From contig CAKVIS010000029.1 of assembly GCA_934754415.1 (NCBI GenBank), positions 1 to 23,656 of the forward strand: 23,656 nt of DNA. The letters are read 5' to 3'. Of the stretch, positions 1-7,391 are shown piece by piece. The position numbers and the translations under genes are program-made. The stretch is from an uncultured Bulleidia sp. (GTDB lineage Bacteria; Bacillota_I; Bacilli_A; Erysipelotrichales; Erysipelotrichaceae). Every line of letters starts with the position of its first letter. The stretch's first letter is position 1. The notes under the pieces are model-generated. The model saw only the letters and a program-made list of their open reading frames with translations. It was not told the DNA's origin and ran no database searches.

Positions 1-88
1 ACATAGACTACTATCCTTAGCTTTAGTATATTTTGTTAATTCTCAATGATCATCAGTGCTTAACTTAATGACATTGGGATAAAATAAG

Positions 89-421
89 TTATTTAGGCTT
101 CGCAAACACAACTCCACCTAATCTATTTCTATATTCATCAAGTATATAAGTGACTGTTTTTCAGTCACTTTTTGCATCTTCAAACGTATTGGTAATGCCA
201 TCATAGTTACTGTCTTGAATTGTAATGTTGTTGCCATCTACTTTTAAAACAATCCCATCACATCCACTGTACTCTCTTACAAGAACAAACAGTGCTGCAT
301 ATCAATTCAAATACTTACTGACAATACCAAAGAATGTGTAATTCTCGGCTTGGTATTCAAGAGTATTTTCTAAGAGTGTAAATGAATCTGTGTAAGTTAC
401 TGGATGAGAGAGCGGGCTCAT
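89..421 (-). pseudogene. Unrecognised protein gene with two in-frame TGA codons
   Basis: Reading the minus strand from ATG at 421 gives one continuous frame of about 110 codons to a TAA at 89-91, interrupted only by TGA at 302-304 and TGA at 161-163. An AAGGGA Shine-Dalgarno-like stretch lies six bases before the ATG. The pieces look like real protein: the middle contains GCDGIVLKVDGNNITIQD and the end is RLGGVVFAKPK. There is no frameshift and no TGG codon in the frame, so both TGA codons could replace tryptophan (YLN-x-YAALF and KSD-x-KTV). Host genes here use TGG for Trp and TGA as stop, so the simplest reading is a decaying gene. I do not recognise the family. The 88 bases to its left hold nothing I can identify. 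Confidence 0.5.
148..173 (+). other. Perfect 9-bp hairpin with short T tail
   Basis: AAGTGACTG (148-156) pairs with CAGTCACTT (162-170) around a TTTTT loop, and TTT follows on the plus strand. It resembles an intrinsic terminator, but it lies inside the minus-strand broken gene and spans that gene's second TGA. No plus-strand gene ends just before it in this window, so its role is uncertain. Confidence 0.4.
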
Positions 422-473
422 CTAAAATCCCTTGAAAACAGTTTGAAATCCAGGTGTGTTTTGTATTAAATCA

Positions 474-502
474 TTGCTATTACATTGGAACTGTGGTATA
501 AG
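474..502 (+). promoter_or_regulatory. Sigma-A-type promoter of the EIICBA gene
   Basis: TTGCTA (474-479) and TATAAG (497-502) are separated by 17 bases. Transcription would begin near 509, a few bases before the RAT hairpin, which is the usual arrangement for antiterminated PTS operons. Confidence 0.65.
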
Positions 503-515
503 TTTTTACAGACAT

Positions 516-545
516 AGTGTGTTACTGAATAAGCAGGCATTAACT
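516..545 (+). promoter_or_regulatory. RAT (ribonucleic antiterminator) site
   Basis: The core GTTACTG, five bases, GCAGGCA (521-539) matches the RAT sequence bound by BglG/SacY/LicT/GlcT proteins. Its 3' half (GGCATTAAC, 536-544) is also the 5' arm of the following terminator, so the two folds exclude each other. The PRD antiterminator at 3031-3855 is the obvious binder. Confidence 0.8.
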
Positions 546-592
546 GTGCATAAATATTTTTTTGATATTTGTGTAGGGTTAGTGCCTTTTGT
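536..592 (+). terminator. Conditional leader terminator before EIICBA
   Basis: GGCATTAAC (536-544) pairs with GTTAGTGCC (578-586) over 9 bp with one G-U pair. AAATAT and ATATTT pair inside it, and TTTTGTT follows. The 5' arm overlaps the RAT, so protein binding to the RAT would let transcription continue into the PTS gene. Confidence 0.75.
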
Positions 593-688
593 TATGGCAA
601 TCGGAATACAGGCGCGCAGTGTTCTGGTCATACTTCCCTTCATAATCACTCAAAAAAATACACAGGGATGAAAGAAAAGAGGAAAACT

Positions 689-2827
689 ATGAAGGACAAG
701 ATTTTTGGAGTTCTGCAAAGGGTTGGACGCTCATTTATGCTTCCAATCGCAATTCTTCCAGTAGCTGGTCTGCTGCTGGGACTTGGTGGTTCATTTACAA
801 ATGAAACTATGCTGGAAGCATATGGCTTATTAAATGTCATGGGCCCTGGTACTATCATTAATGATATTCTGCAGATTATGAATTCTGCAGGAAACATTGT
901 ATTCGCAAACCTTCCAATTATATTTTCTATGGGTGTTGCCATTGGTATGGCAAAGAAAGAAAAAGAAGTTGCTGCTCTTTCTGCAGTTGTTGCATTCTTT
1001 ATTATGCACGCTTCCATTGGAACATTAATCAAAATCAATGGCGGTGCCGAAGCAATGCTGGCTGGTGCTACTACAGAGGTATGTGGAATCACTTCCTTAC
1101 AGATGGGTGTGTTTGGCGGTATTATTGTAGGTCTGGGTGTTGCGGCACTGCATAACCGTTTCTACAAGATTGAACTGCCACAGGTATTATCTTTCTTCGG
1201 AGGAACTAGATTTGTACCTATTATTTCAGGAATTGTCTATGTTCTTGTAGGAATGCTCATGTACTTTGTATGGCCTGCTATTCAGTCTGGAATCTATGCT
1301 GTTGGTGACCTGGTACTTCGTTCTGGTTATGCCGGAACATGGGTATATGGATTTATGGAACGTCTGTTAATCCCATTTGGTCTTCACCATGTATTCTATC
1401 TTCCTTTCTGGCAGACAGCTGTTGGTGGAACTATGGAAGTTGCAGGACAGATGATCGAAGGTGCACAGAATATTTTCTTTGCACAGTTATCTGATCCAAC
1501 CGTAACACATTTTGCTGTATCTGCTACAAGATTTATGGCAGGTAAATTCCCTCTGATGATTTTTGGACTTCCAGGAGCTGCACTTGCAATGTACAGCACT
1601 GCAAAACCTGAAAAGAAAAAAGCTGTTGAAGGCTTACTGCTTTCCGCAGCATTAACTTCCATGCTGACAGGTATTACAGAACCTCTTGAATTCACATTTA
1701 TCTTTGTAGCACCATTACTATATGGAATTCATTGTGTATTTGCAGGTCTTGCATATATGCTGATGCACATTTTAAATGTCGGAGTAGGTATGACTTTCTC
1801 CGGTGGATTTATTGACTTATTCCTGTTTGGTATCTTACAGGGTAATGCAAAGACAAGCTGGATCTGGATTGTGGTTGTAGGTGTTGTTTACTTTATTGTT
1901 TACTATTTCTTATTCCGTTTCCTGATTTTGAAAATGGATTTAAAGACTCCAGGCAGAGATGATGCAGAAGAAGTAAAGCTGTATACAAGAGCAGATGTGA
2001 ATGCCAGAAAAGATGGAGAAAACAGTGTTGTTGCAGATGATCCTGTTTGCGAAGGCCTTTTAAGAGGTCTTGGTGGTAAGAAAAATATTTCTGATGTGGA
2101 CTGCTGTGCAACAAGACTTCGTTGTACTGTAAATAAATCAGAACTGGTAAATGATGCAGTATTAAAGGCAACAGGTGCAAGTGGTGTAGTACATAAAGGA
2201 AATGGTGTACAGATTATCTATGGACCAAAGGTTACTGTAATCAAATCCAACTTTGAAGACTATCTGGAAACTGCTCCGGATGAAGAAATTCATACAATGG
2301 AAGAACAGACAGAAGCTGCAAAACAGCCGGAAGCTGAACAAGAGCAGATTGAAACAGTAAAAGAAACTGTGATTATCTCCAGCCCTATTACAGGAATCGC
2401 TGATGATCTTTCCACTGCACCAGATGAAGCATTTGCAGGAAAAATGATGGGGGATGGAGCTGTTGTAACTCCTGTAAACCCAGTTATCGTTGCTCCGGAA
2501 GATGGAGAGGTTGTATTTGTCTTCAATACAAAACATGCAATCGGTTTTATGACTGACAGTGGTGTTTCTGTTCTTATGCATATAGGCATTGATACAGTAA
2601 AACTGGATGGAAAAGGATTTACATGTTTTGTTGAAAATGGTCAGAAAGTGAAAAAAGGCGATAAGCTTCTTGAACTTGATCTGGAATATCTCCGTGCTAA
2701 TGCACCATCCTTATGCTCTCCAATCTTATGTACAGAACTACAGGGTAATCAGAAAATCAGATTACTTGCTCATGGAGAGATTAAGGCAGGAGAACCATTA
2801 TTTGCAGTAGATACGTATCAGAAGTAA
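689..2827 (+). CDS. ptsG: PTS glucose-family permease EIICBA
   Basis: Membrane sugar permease of the PEP phosphotransferase system that imports and phosphorylates a hexose, probably glucose (712 aa). Domain order is EIIC (about 1-420, many hydrophobic segments), EIIB (about 445-520) and EIIA (about 560-705). EIIB has its phospho-cysteine at C473 in the CATRLR motif. EIIA has FNTKHAIG with H616 and VLMHIGIDTV with the phospho-histidine H631, spaced 15 residues apart as in E. coli Crr. ATG at 689 is chosen because AGAGGAAA precedes it and the protein then begins with the usual EIIC sequence. An upstream in-frame ATG at 668 lacks a better site, and the open frame back to 569 overlaps the leader. 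A promoter, RAT and terminator precede it. Other members of the family carry GlcNAc or maltose, so the exact sugar is inferred. Confidence 0.93.
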   Translation: MKDKIFGVLQRVGRSFMLPIAILPVAGLLLGLGGSFTNETMLEAYGLLNVMGPGTIINDILQIMNSAGNIVFANLPIIFSMGVAIGMAKKEKEVAALSAVVAFFIMHASIGTLIKINGGAEAMLAGATTEVCGITSLQMGVFGGIIVGLGVAALHNRFYKIELPQVLSFFGGTRFVPIISGIVYVLVGMLMYFVWPAIQSGIYAVGDLVLRSGYAGTWVYGFMERLLIPFGLHHVFYLPFWQTAVGGTMEVAGQMIEGAQNIFFAQLSDPTVTHFAVSATRFMAGKFPLMIFGLPGAALAMYSTAKPEKKKAVEGLLLSAALTSMLTGITEPLEFTFIFVAPLLYGIHCVFAGLAYMLMHILNVGVGMTFSGGFIDLFLFGILQGNAKTSWIWIVVVGVVYFIVYYFLFRFLILKMDLKTPGRDDAEEVKLYTRADVNARKDGENSVVADDPVCEGLLRGLGGKKNISDVDCCATRLRCTVNKSELVNDAVLKATGASGVVHKGNGVQIIYGPKVTVIKSNFEDYLETAPDEEIHTMEEQTEAAKQPEAEQEQIETVKETVIISSPITGIADDLSTAPDEAFAGKMMGDGAVVTPVNPVIVAPEDGEVVFVFNTKHAIGFMTDSGVSVLMHIGIDTVKLDGKGFTCFVENGQKVKKGDKLLELDLEYLRANAPSLCSPILCTELQGNQKIRLLAHGEIKAGEPLFAVDTYQK

Positions 2828-2881
2828 AAATATAAGACATTCTGGTAGTATAAATGTAATAAAGAATCCTGAAAATAAAGG

Positions 2882-2908
2882 CGGTCAGATGGAAATCTGA
2901 CCGTTTTT
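2882..2908 (+). terminator. Intrinsic terminator after EIICBA
   Basis: CGGTCAGAT (2882-2890) and ATCTGACCG (2895-2903) form a 9-bp stem with a GGAA loop, followed by TTTTT. Confidence 0.9.
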
Positions 2909-3030
2909 CAATGGAAAGCAAAGAAAATCCAATAGGGAAATATCAGGAAGTATGGTACATTAAAACTGATAGATAGGAATCAGGGGTGTTTGAAAAAATA
3001 AAGGATTCCATGGGGAAAGGTGTGAGAGCA

Positions 3031-3855
3031 GTGTATCGTATATGCAAAGTATTGAATCATAATGGGGTTATTGCGTTTGACATGCAGGACAGTAATGAAT
3101 ATGTACTGCTTGGAAAAGGGGTAGGATTCGGAAGAAAAGTCGGAGAACGACTGGAAAAACCTGAAGATTGTACTGTCTATTCCTTACAGGCAACTTCCAC
3201 CAGAGGCAGTGCCTCTGAACTTGCAAGAAGTATAGAACCGGAATATCTCGAGATGGCAAATCGGATTTTAAACCTTGCAGAAAAGCAGTTTGGAACGATT
3301 GACCGCAGTATACTTTTTCCTATGGCAGACCATATTGCCTTTGCTGTGAAAAGAATGCAAAAGGGAGAGCAGATTTCTAACCCGTTAACCCCGGATATTC
3401 AGACTTTGTTTAATGGTGAATTTAAAGTCGCACTGACACTCAAAGAATATTTAAAAAAAGAAAAGGGGATAGATGTTCCTGATGATGAAATCGGATATGT
3501 GGCATTACATATTCATTCAGCACTTGAAAAAGAATCTGTTGCTGTTTCCATGCAGATGGCATCAGCAGTAAGGGAATGTGTATCTCTGATTGAAGAACAG
3601 AGAAAGATACATATTGATGTGACATCATTAAGTTATAATCGCTTAATGAATCATGTAAAATTCATGGTTGCACGTGCTTTAAACAAAGAATCCCTGAAAG
3701 TAAACATGAATGAGTATGTAGAACATAACTTTCCACGTTCTTATGAACTTGCAAGAATTGTGTGTGATCATTTAAGTCAGGCACTTCGCGTACAACTGGA
3801 AGAAATAGAAGTTGGATATCTTGCATTGCATATTGAACGCGTCAGCGTAGAGTAA
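3031..3855 (+). CDS. glcT: BglG/GlcT-family transcription antiterminator
   Basis: RNA-binding antiterminator: an N-terminal CAT domain followed by two PTS regulation domains (PRD) whose histidines are phosphorylated by PTS proteins. The CAT domain begins with YRICKVLNHNGVIAF and contains GKGVGFGRK. PRD1 has LADHIAFAVKR and VALHIHSALE; PRD2 has YNRLMNHVKF and YLALHIERV. GTG at 3031, after GGGGAAAGG, places the start where LicT and GlcT begin. ATG 3010 (AAGGA four bases before) and GTG 2986 are in-frame alternatives. It lies directly downstream of the EIICBA gene but past a terminator, so it may have its own promoter. Its likely target is the RAT at 516-545. The assignment to GlcT rather than LicT rests on the neighbour. 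Confidence 0.87.
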   Translation: MYRICKVLNHNGVIAFDMQDSNEYVLLGKGVGFGRKVGERLEKPEDCTVYSLQATSTRGSASELARSIEPEYLEMANRILNLAEKQFGTIDRSILFPMADHIAFAVKRMQKGEQISNPLTPDIQTLFNGEFKVALTLKEYLKKEKGIDVPDDEIGYVALHIHSALEKESVAVSMQMASAVRECVSLIEEQRKIHIDVTSLSYNRLMNHVKFMVARALNKESLKVNMNEYVEHNFPRSYELARIVCDHLSQALRVQLEEIEVGYLALHIERVSVE

Positions 3856-3912
3856 GAAAGACGTATGCAGTCAGGATGACACTGTCAGCTGATACATATA
3901 AGAGAATATATC

Positions 3913-3936
3913 AAAAACCGGCACAGTCCGGTTTTT
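3913..3936 (+). terminator. Intrinsic terminator after the antiterminator gene
   Basis: AAAAACCGG (3913-3921) pairs with CCGGTTTTT (3928-3936) around a six-base loop; the T tract is part of the 3' arm. Confidence 0.85.
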
Positions 3937-4064
3937 ATGTTGGAAAGGTTGAAAATCACGTATGACTGAATCAAGAATCAGTAAGAAAGAAATGTGTTAT
4001 GTACTATAATGATATAGAAAAATAACAACAAGATTTAGGTGTTAAGAAAGTGGGGTGTGCTATA

Positions 4065-4538
4065 ATGGATGTCGTTTGTTTTCACAAACCAGAAGAGGAA
4101 AACGGATATCTGAGTAACTGGTATCCAAGTGAGTTTATTGTAAATGGTACAGTCTTTTCTTCCATGGAACAGTATATGATGTATAAGAAAGCAGTTTGTT
4201 TTCATGATAAGGAAATTGCAGATAAAATTCTTATGACAGATGATGTTGTTGAAATAAAAGCACTTGGAAGACTTGTGGCAAATTATAACGATAATTACTG
4301 GAACGGTGTCAGACAGATTATTGTTTTTGAAGGCTTGTTTGCTAAATTTTCTCAAAATGAAGATTTGAAAACTCTACTTAAAGCGACGGGTAATACACTG
4401 TTGGCGGAATGTGCAGTTAGAGACAGAATATGGGGTATCGGTTTATCCATGAAAGATCCAGACAGATTTGAAATAGACAAATGGAAAGGACAGAATCTGC
4501 TTGGCTATGCTTTGATGATGGTGCGGGAACAGCTGTGA
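4065..4538 (+). CDS. NADAR (YbiA/DUF1768) family protein
   Basis: Small cytoplasmic N-glycosidase-like protein (157 aa). The family includes YbiA, which splits early riboflavin intermediates, and NADAR proteins that remove ADP-ribose from modified guanine. Visible family features are LSNWYPSEF near the N-terminus, FSSMEQYMMYKKA with the conserved glutamate E35, W79 in NDNYWNG, RIWGIGL with W123, and GQNLLGYALMMVREQL at the end with N144. ATG 4065 is preferred to the in-frame GTG at 4050: GTGGGG lies about nine bases before it. A TATAAT lies at 4005-4010 without a good -35. No ADP-ribosyltransferase toxin is next to it, so which of the two roles applies is open. Confidence 0.85.
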   Translation: MDVVCFHKPEEENGYLSNWYPSEFIVNGTVFSSMEQYMMYKKAVCFHDKEIADKILMTDDVVEIKALGRLVANYNDNYWNGVRQIIVFEGLFAKFSQNEDLKTLLKATGNTLLAECAVRDRIWGIGLSMKDPDRFEIDKWKGQNLLGYALMMVREQL

Positions 4539-4570
4539 TTTTGCCTGATCTTAACTATGATGTCCCTTAG

Positions 4571-4759
4571 AATGTCCCTCAGGATGAGAAAGATGTAATG
4601 ATAAGAAAACTTATCAGAGAGAATAATAAAACCAGTACAGATAAAATGGCTGAAAGATTAAAGGTTAGTTCAAAAACTATAAAGCGCCGCATTAAATTAA
4701 TGAAAGATGTTAGTTATGTGGGGCGAGGATCCAATGGATATTGGAAAATAGATGAGTAG
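4571..4759 (+). pseudogene. C-terminal winged-HTH remnant of an ATP-binding/AlbA-type protein
   Basis: A 62-codon open stretch ends at TAG 4757-4759. It contains an HTH pattern (DKMAERLKVSSKTIKRRIK) and ends GRGSNGYWKIDE. Such tails close the large putative DNA-binding AlbA_2/RecG-like ATPase proteins, where they follow a run of NVP repeats. Here NVPQ is preceded in the same frame by YDVP and a TAG at 4568-4570, where the family would have CAG, so the upstream body is missing or degraded. Translation from ATG 4598 could still yield a 53-aa peptide, but no Shine-Dalgarno site is convincing. It lies between the NADAR gene and the alpha-galactosidase. Confidence 0.6.
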
Positions 4760-4761
4760 TA

Positions 4762-4790
4762 TTGCAAGTACCAATAGTTAAGCATAATTC
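4762..4790 (+). promoter_or_regulatory. Weak candidate promoter for the alpha-galactosidase
   Basis: TTGCAA (4762-4767) is followed 17 bases later by TAATTC, or 15 bases later by CATAAT. The -10 match is poor, so this is only the best candidate between the HTH remnant and the gene. Confidence 0.3.
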
Positions 4791-4859
4791 CTGCGGGTTC
4801 ACCACCTGTAGGATTTGTGCTGACAGGAGAATATGGAAGTGATAGAAAGGAAGGTTTTC

Positions 4860-7028
4860 ATGGAGCTTATTACATTACAGACAAAACATACAACCTATCA
4901 GATGGGTATTGCAGAACATGGCTTTCTGCTTCATTTGTATTATGGTCCAAAAGCAGAGGGAGATATGAGTTATCTGCTGACTGCTTATGACAGAGGGTTT
5001 TCAGGAAACCCATATGATGCAGGTAATGACAGAACATTTTCGATGGACACATTTCCACTGGAATATCCATGTTATGGTAATGGGGATTATCGAAGCCCTG
5101 CATTTAATGTGAAGAATGCACAGGGAGTGTATGGTGTTGACTTAAGATATAAAACACATTCTGTAACCAAAGGAAAATACAGTATCCCTGGTCTTCCTGC
5201 AGTATATGCAGATGGAGCATCAGATGCCTATACTGTAAATGTTGTTTTAGAAGATGCTTTGCTGGGTATAGAAGTAACCTTACGTTATGGAGTGCTTCCT
5301 GAGCTGGATGTAATTACCAGGAGTGCTGTTGTAAGAAACAATGGGAATCATCTGTTGTACATAACAAAGGTGTACAGTGCGGCAATGGATTTTTTGAATG
5401 GAAATTTTGACATTCTTCATTTCCATGGAAGGCATGCCATGGAAAGGATGGAAGAACGTGTGCCTGTGATTTTTGGAAATCAGAGCTTTGGCAGTAGAAG
5501 AGGAACTTCCAGTCATCAGCAGAATCCGTTTTTTATTCTTGCTGATGCAGAAACAACAGAAGATTGTGGATCATGTTATGGAATGTCCATGTTGTACAGT
5601 GGAAATTTTAAATTTGAAGTGGAGAAAGACCAGATTGGTCAGCCCCGTATGGAAATGGGGCTGCTGGATGAAATGTTTGAGTATCCACTTGAACAGGGTA
5701 AAGAGTTCTATACACCAGAAGTTGCCATGGCGTATTCACAGAATGGCCTTACCTCTTTATCTCACTTGTATCATAAGCTGATTCGCTATCATGTATGTCG
5801 AGGAAAGTATAAAACATCAAGAAGACCGATTCTTATCAATAACTGGGAAGCAACCTACATGAATTTTAACGGAGATAAGATTGTAGACATTGCAAAACAG
5901 GCAGCTGAACTTGGTGTGGAAATGATGGTTCTGGATGATGGGTGGTTTGGTAACAGAAATTCAGATAACAGCGGACTGGGAGATTGGGTTGTCAATGAAG
6001 AAAAAATGGGTGGACCTTTATCTGAAATAGCAGATAAAATCAATCAGATGGGAATGAAGTTTGGTTTGTGGATTGAACCGGAAATGGTAAATGAAGACAG
6101 TCATCTATACCGTACACATCCAGATTGGGCATTTACGATTCCAGGTCGTCGTCCGGTACGTGGAAGAAATCAGCTTGTTCTGGACTTTTCAAGGAAAGAA
6201 GTTGTGGACTATATTTTTGATTCTGTTTCTAAAGTGATAGATTCAGCCAATATAGCCTATATAAAGATGGATATGAATCGAAGTATATGTGATGTGTATA
6301 CGGCGGTTGAACAAAAGCAGAACTATGGGAAAATCATGTATGAATATGTACTTGGAGTCTATGATTTTCTTGAAAGACTGATTCAGAGATATCCTGATCT
6401 TCTGATTGAAGGATGCAGCGGAGGCGGTGGAAGGTTTGATGCCGGCATGCTGTACTATACACCACAGATCTGGTGCAGTGATGATACTGATGCCATTGAA
6501 AGAATTCAGATTCAGCACGGTACCTCTTTTGGATATCCTGTTTCAGCAGTGGGTTCACATGTTTCAGCAGTGCCAAATCATCAGACAGGAAGAGTAACTT
6601 CTATTAATACCAGAAGTGTTGTGGCAATGGCAGGAAGTTTTGGGTATGAGCTGGATCTGAATTTATTATCTGAAGAAGAAAAAGAAGAAGTGAAACAGCA
6701 GATTGAAGATTACAAAAAATACTGGAATCTGATTCATAATGGAACCTATTATCGATTACATAATCCGCTTACAAACCATGAATTTGCCGCATGGGAGTTT
6801 ACATCAGAAGACAAGAATGAGTGCCTGTTAAATATTGTTACATTGACCACTCATGCAAATGCACCGGTAAACTATGTAAAGTGCAAAGGATTACATCCAG
6901 ATAAGATGTATCGCAATGAAAAAGACAATCAGATTTACAACGGTAATGCATTAATGCATGCAGGTCTTCCGATTGAAATAGAGCCCGGTGAATACCGTGG
7001 AATACAGATACATTTAATGGTGATTTAA
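4860..7028 (+). CDS. galA: Alpha-galactosidase, glycoside hydrolase family 36
   Basis: Retaining enzyme that releases galactose from raffinose-type oligosaccharides, melibiose and similar alpha-galactosides; no signal peptide, so it probably acts in the cytoplasm. The 722 aa match the bacterial GH36 length. An N-terminal beta-sandwich is followed by the TIM barrel: VLDDGWFG, GLWIEPEMVN, the nucleophile D471 in YIKMDMNR, CSGGGGRFD, and the acid/base D541 in WCSDDTDAIER. The 70-residue spacing of the two aspartates equals that in the Geobacillus AgaA enzyme. ATG 4860 follows AAGGAAGG and a five-base spacer. An upstream in-frame ATG at 4833 also has AGGAGA, but too close to the codon. It stands alone between a weak promoter and a good terminator, without a dedicated transporter in the window. 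Confidence 0.95.
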   Translation: MELITLQTKHTTYQMGIAEHGFLLHLYYGPKAEGDMSYLLTAYDRGFSGNPYDAGNDRTFSMDTFPLEYPCYGNGDYRSPAFNVKNAQGVYGVDLRYKTHSVTKGKYSIPGLPAVYADGASDAYTVNVVLEDALLGIEVTLRYGVLPELDVITRSAVVRNNGNHLLYITKVYSAAMDFLNGNFDILHFHGRHAMERMEERVPVIFGNQSFGSRRGTSSHQQNPFFILADAETTEDCGSCYGMSMLYSGNFKFEVEKDQIGQPRMEMGLLDEMFEYPLEQGKEFYTPEVAMAYSQNGLTSLSHLYHKLIRYHVCRGKYKTSRRPILINNWEATYMNFNGDKIVDIAKQAAELGVEMMVLDDGWFGNRNSDNSGLGDWVVNEEKMGGPLSEIADKINQMGMKFGLWIEPEMVNEDSHLYRTHPDWAFTIPGRRPVRGRNQLVLDFSRKEVVDYIFDSVSKVIDSANIAYIKMDMNRSICDVYTAVEQKQNYGKIMYEYVLGVYDFLERLIQRYPDLLIEGCSGGGGRFDAGMLYYTPQIWCSDDTDAIERIQIQHGTSFGYPVSAVGSHVSAVPNHQTGRVTSINTRSVVAMAGSFGYELDLNLLSEEEKEEVKQQIEDYKKYWNLIHNGTYYRLHNPLTNHEFAAWEFTSEDKNECLLNIVTLTTHANAPVNYVKCKGLHPDKMYRNEKDNQIYNGNALMHAGLPIEIEPGEYRGIQIHLMVI

Positions 7029-7085
7029 GTATCTATGTCTGTATGGACATGTTTTGTGGTGCTAAAGAAGAAGATAGATTGTGTG

Positions 7086-7127
7086 GTGAGCCCGATAAGT
7101 TGAATAAACTTAGAAGGTTCACTTTTT
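7086..7127 (+). terminator. Intrinsic terminator after alpha-galactosidase
   Basis: GTGAGCC (7086-7092) pairs with GGTTCAC (7116-7122) with one G-U pair. An inner AAGTT/AACTT stem is separated from it by a symmetric internal loop, and TTTTT follows. Confidence 0.8.
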
Positions 7128-7235
7128 ATTTGAAATGAAATTATAAATAAAAGCTTAAAGCATATGAAGATTGGAAAAATAATAAAGCATGGAACTTGTA
7201 GTATCTGGAATTATGGAACTGGAATTGCTTATTCG

Positions 7236-7333
7236 CTGTAAAAAAGTGTGTCAAGTCACAAATGTAAACTGTAAAAAGTGCTATGAATTACAAAAGTTCG
7301 CTGTAAAAAGTGTTATGAAATGCAAAAAGTTCG
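7236..7333 (+). repeat. Three tandem imperfect direct repeats of about 33 bp
   Basis: Copies begin at 7236, 7269 and 7301, each opening with CTGTAAAAA. The second and third share CTGTAAAAAGTG, then TATGAA, then CAAAA and AGTTCG; the first is more diverged. The period is 32-33 bp with no unique spacers, so this is not a CRISPR array. The block ends about 20 bases before the putative -10 of the ATPase gene and probably serves as stacked operator sites. Confidence 0.75.
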
Positions 7334-7362
7334 GTGTATTTTTTGCATAAACATGATATATT
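7320..7362 (+). promoter_or_regulatory. Operator-like inverted repeat and extended -10 of the ATPase gene
   Basis: ATGCAAAAA (7320-7328) and TTTTTGCAT (7340-7348) form a perfect 9-bp inverted repeat that overlaps the last tandem repeat. Six bases later TGATATATT (7354-7362) looks like an extended -10. No clear -35 exists; the inverted repeat occupies that position. Confidence 0.5.
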
Positions 7363-7391
7363 ACTATTAGTTGAAAATGTGGAGGTGCTTT

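Noticed and set aside
161..304. TGA codons as selenocysteine with a SECIS hairpin
   Set aside because: The only hairpin spans the second TGA instead of following it, the first TGA has none, and no selenocysteine machinery is visible.
569..688. EIICBA starting upstream at 569
   Set aside because: That frame overlaps the leader terminator and has no family similarity; 689 has a ribosome site and the normal EIIC start.
4065..4538. NADAR gene as the antitoxin of a DarT-type toxin pair
   Set aside because: No ADP-ribosyltransferase gene lies next to it in this window.
5473..5781. Second reading frame inside the alpha-galactosidase as a gene
   Set aside because: It has no ribosome site, no recognisable domain and lies wholly within a well-supported gene; the same holds for the other shadow frames.
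7236..7333. Tandem repeats as a CRISPR array
   Set aside because: Copies abut each other with no unique spacers and no cas genes are nearby.
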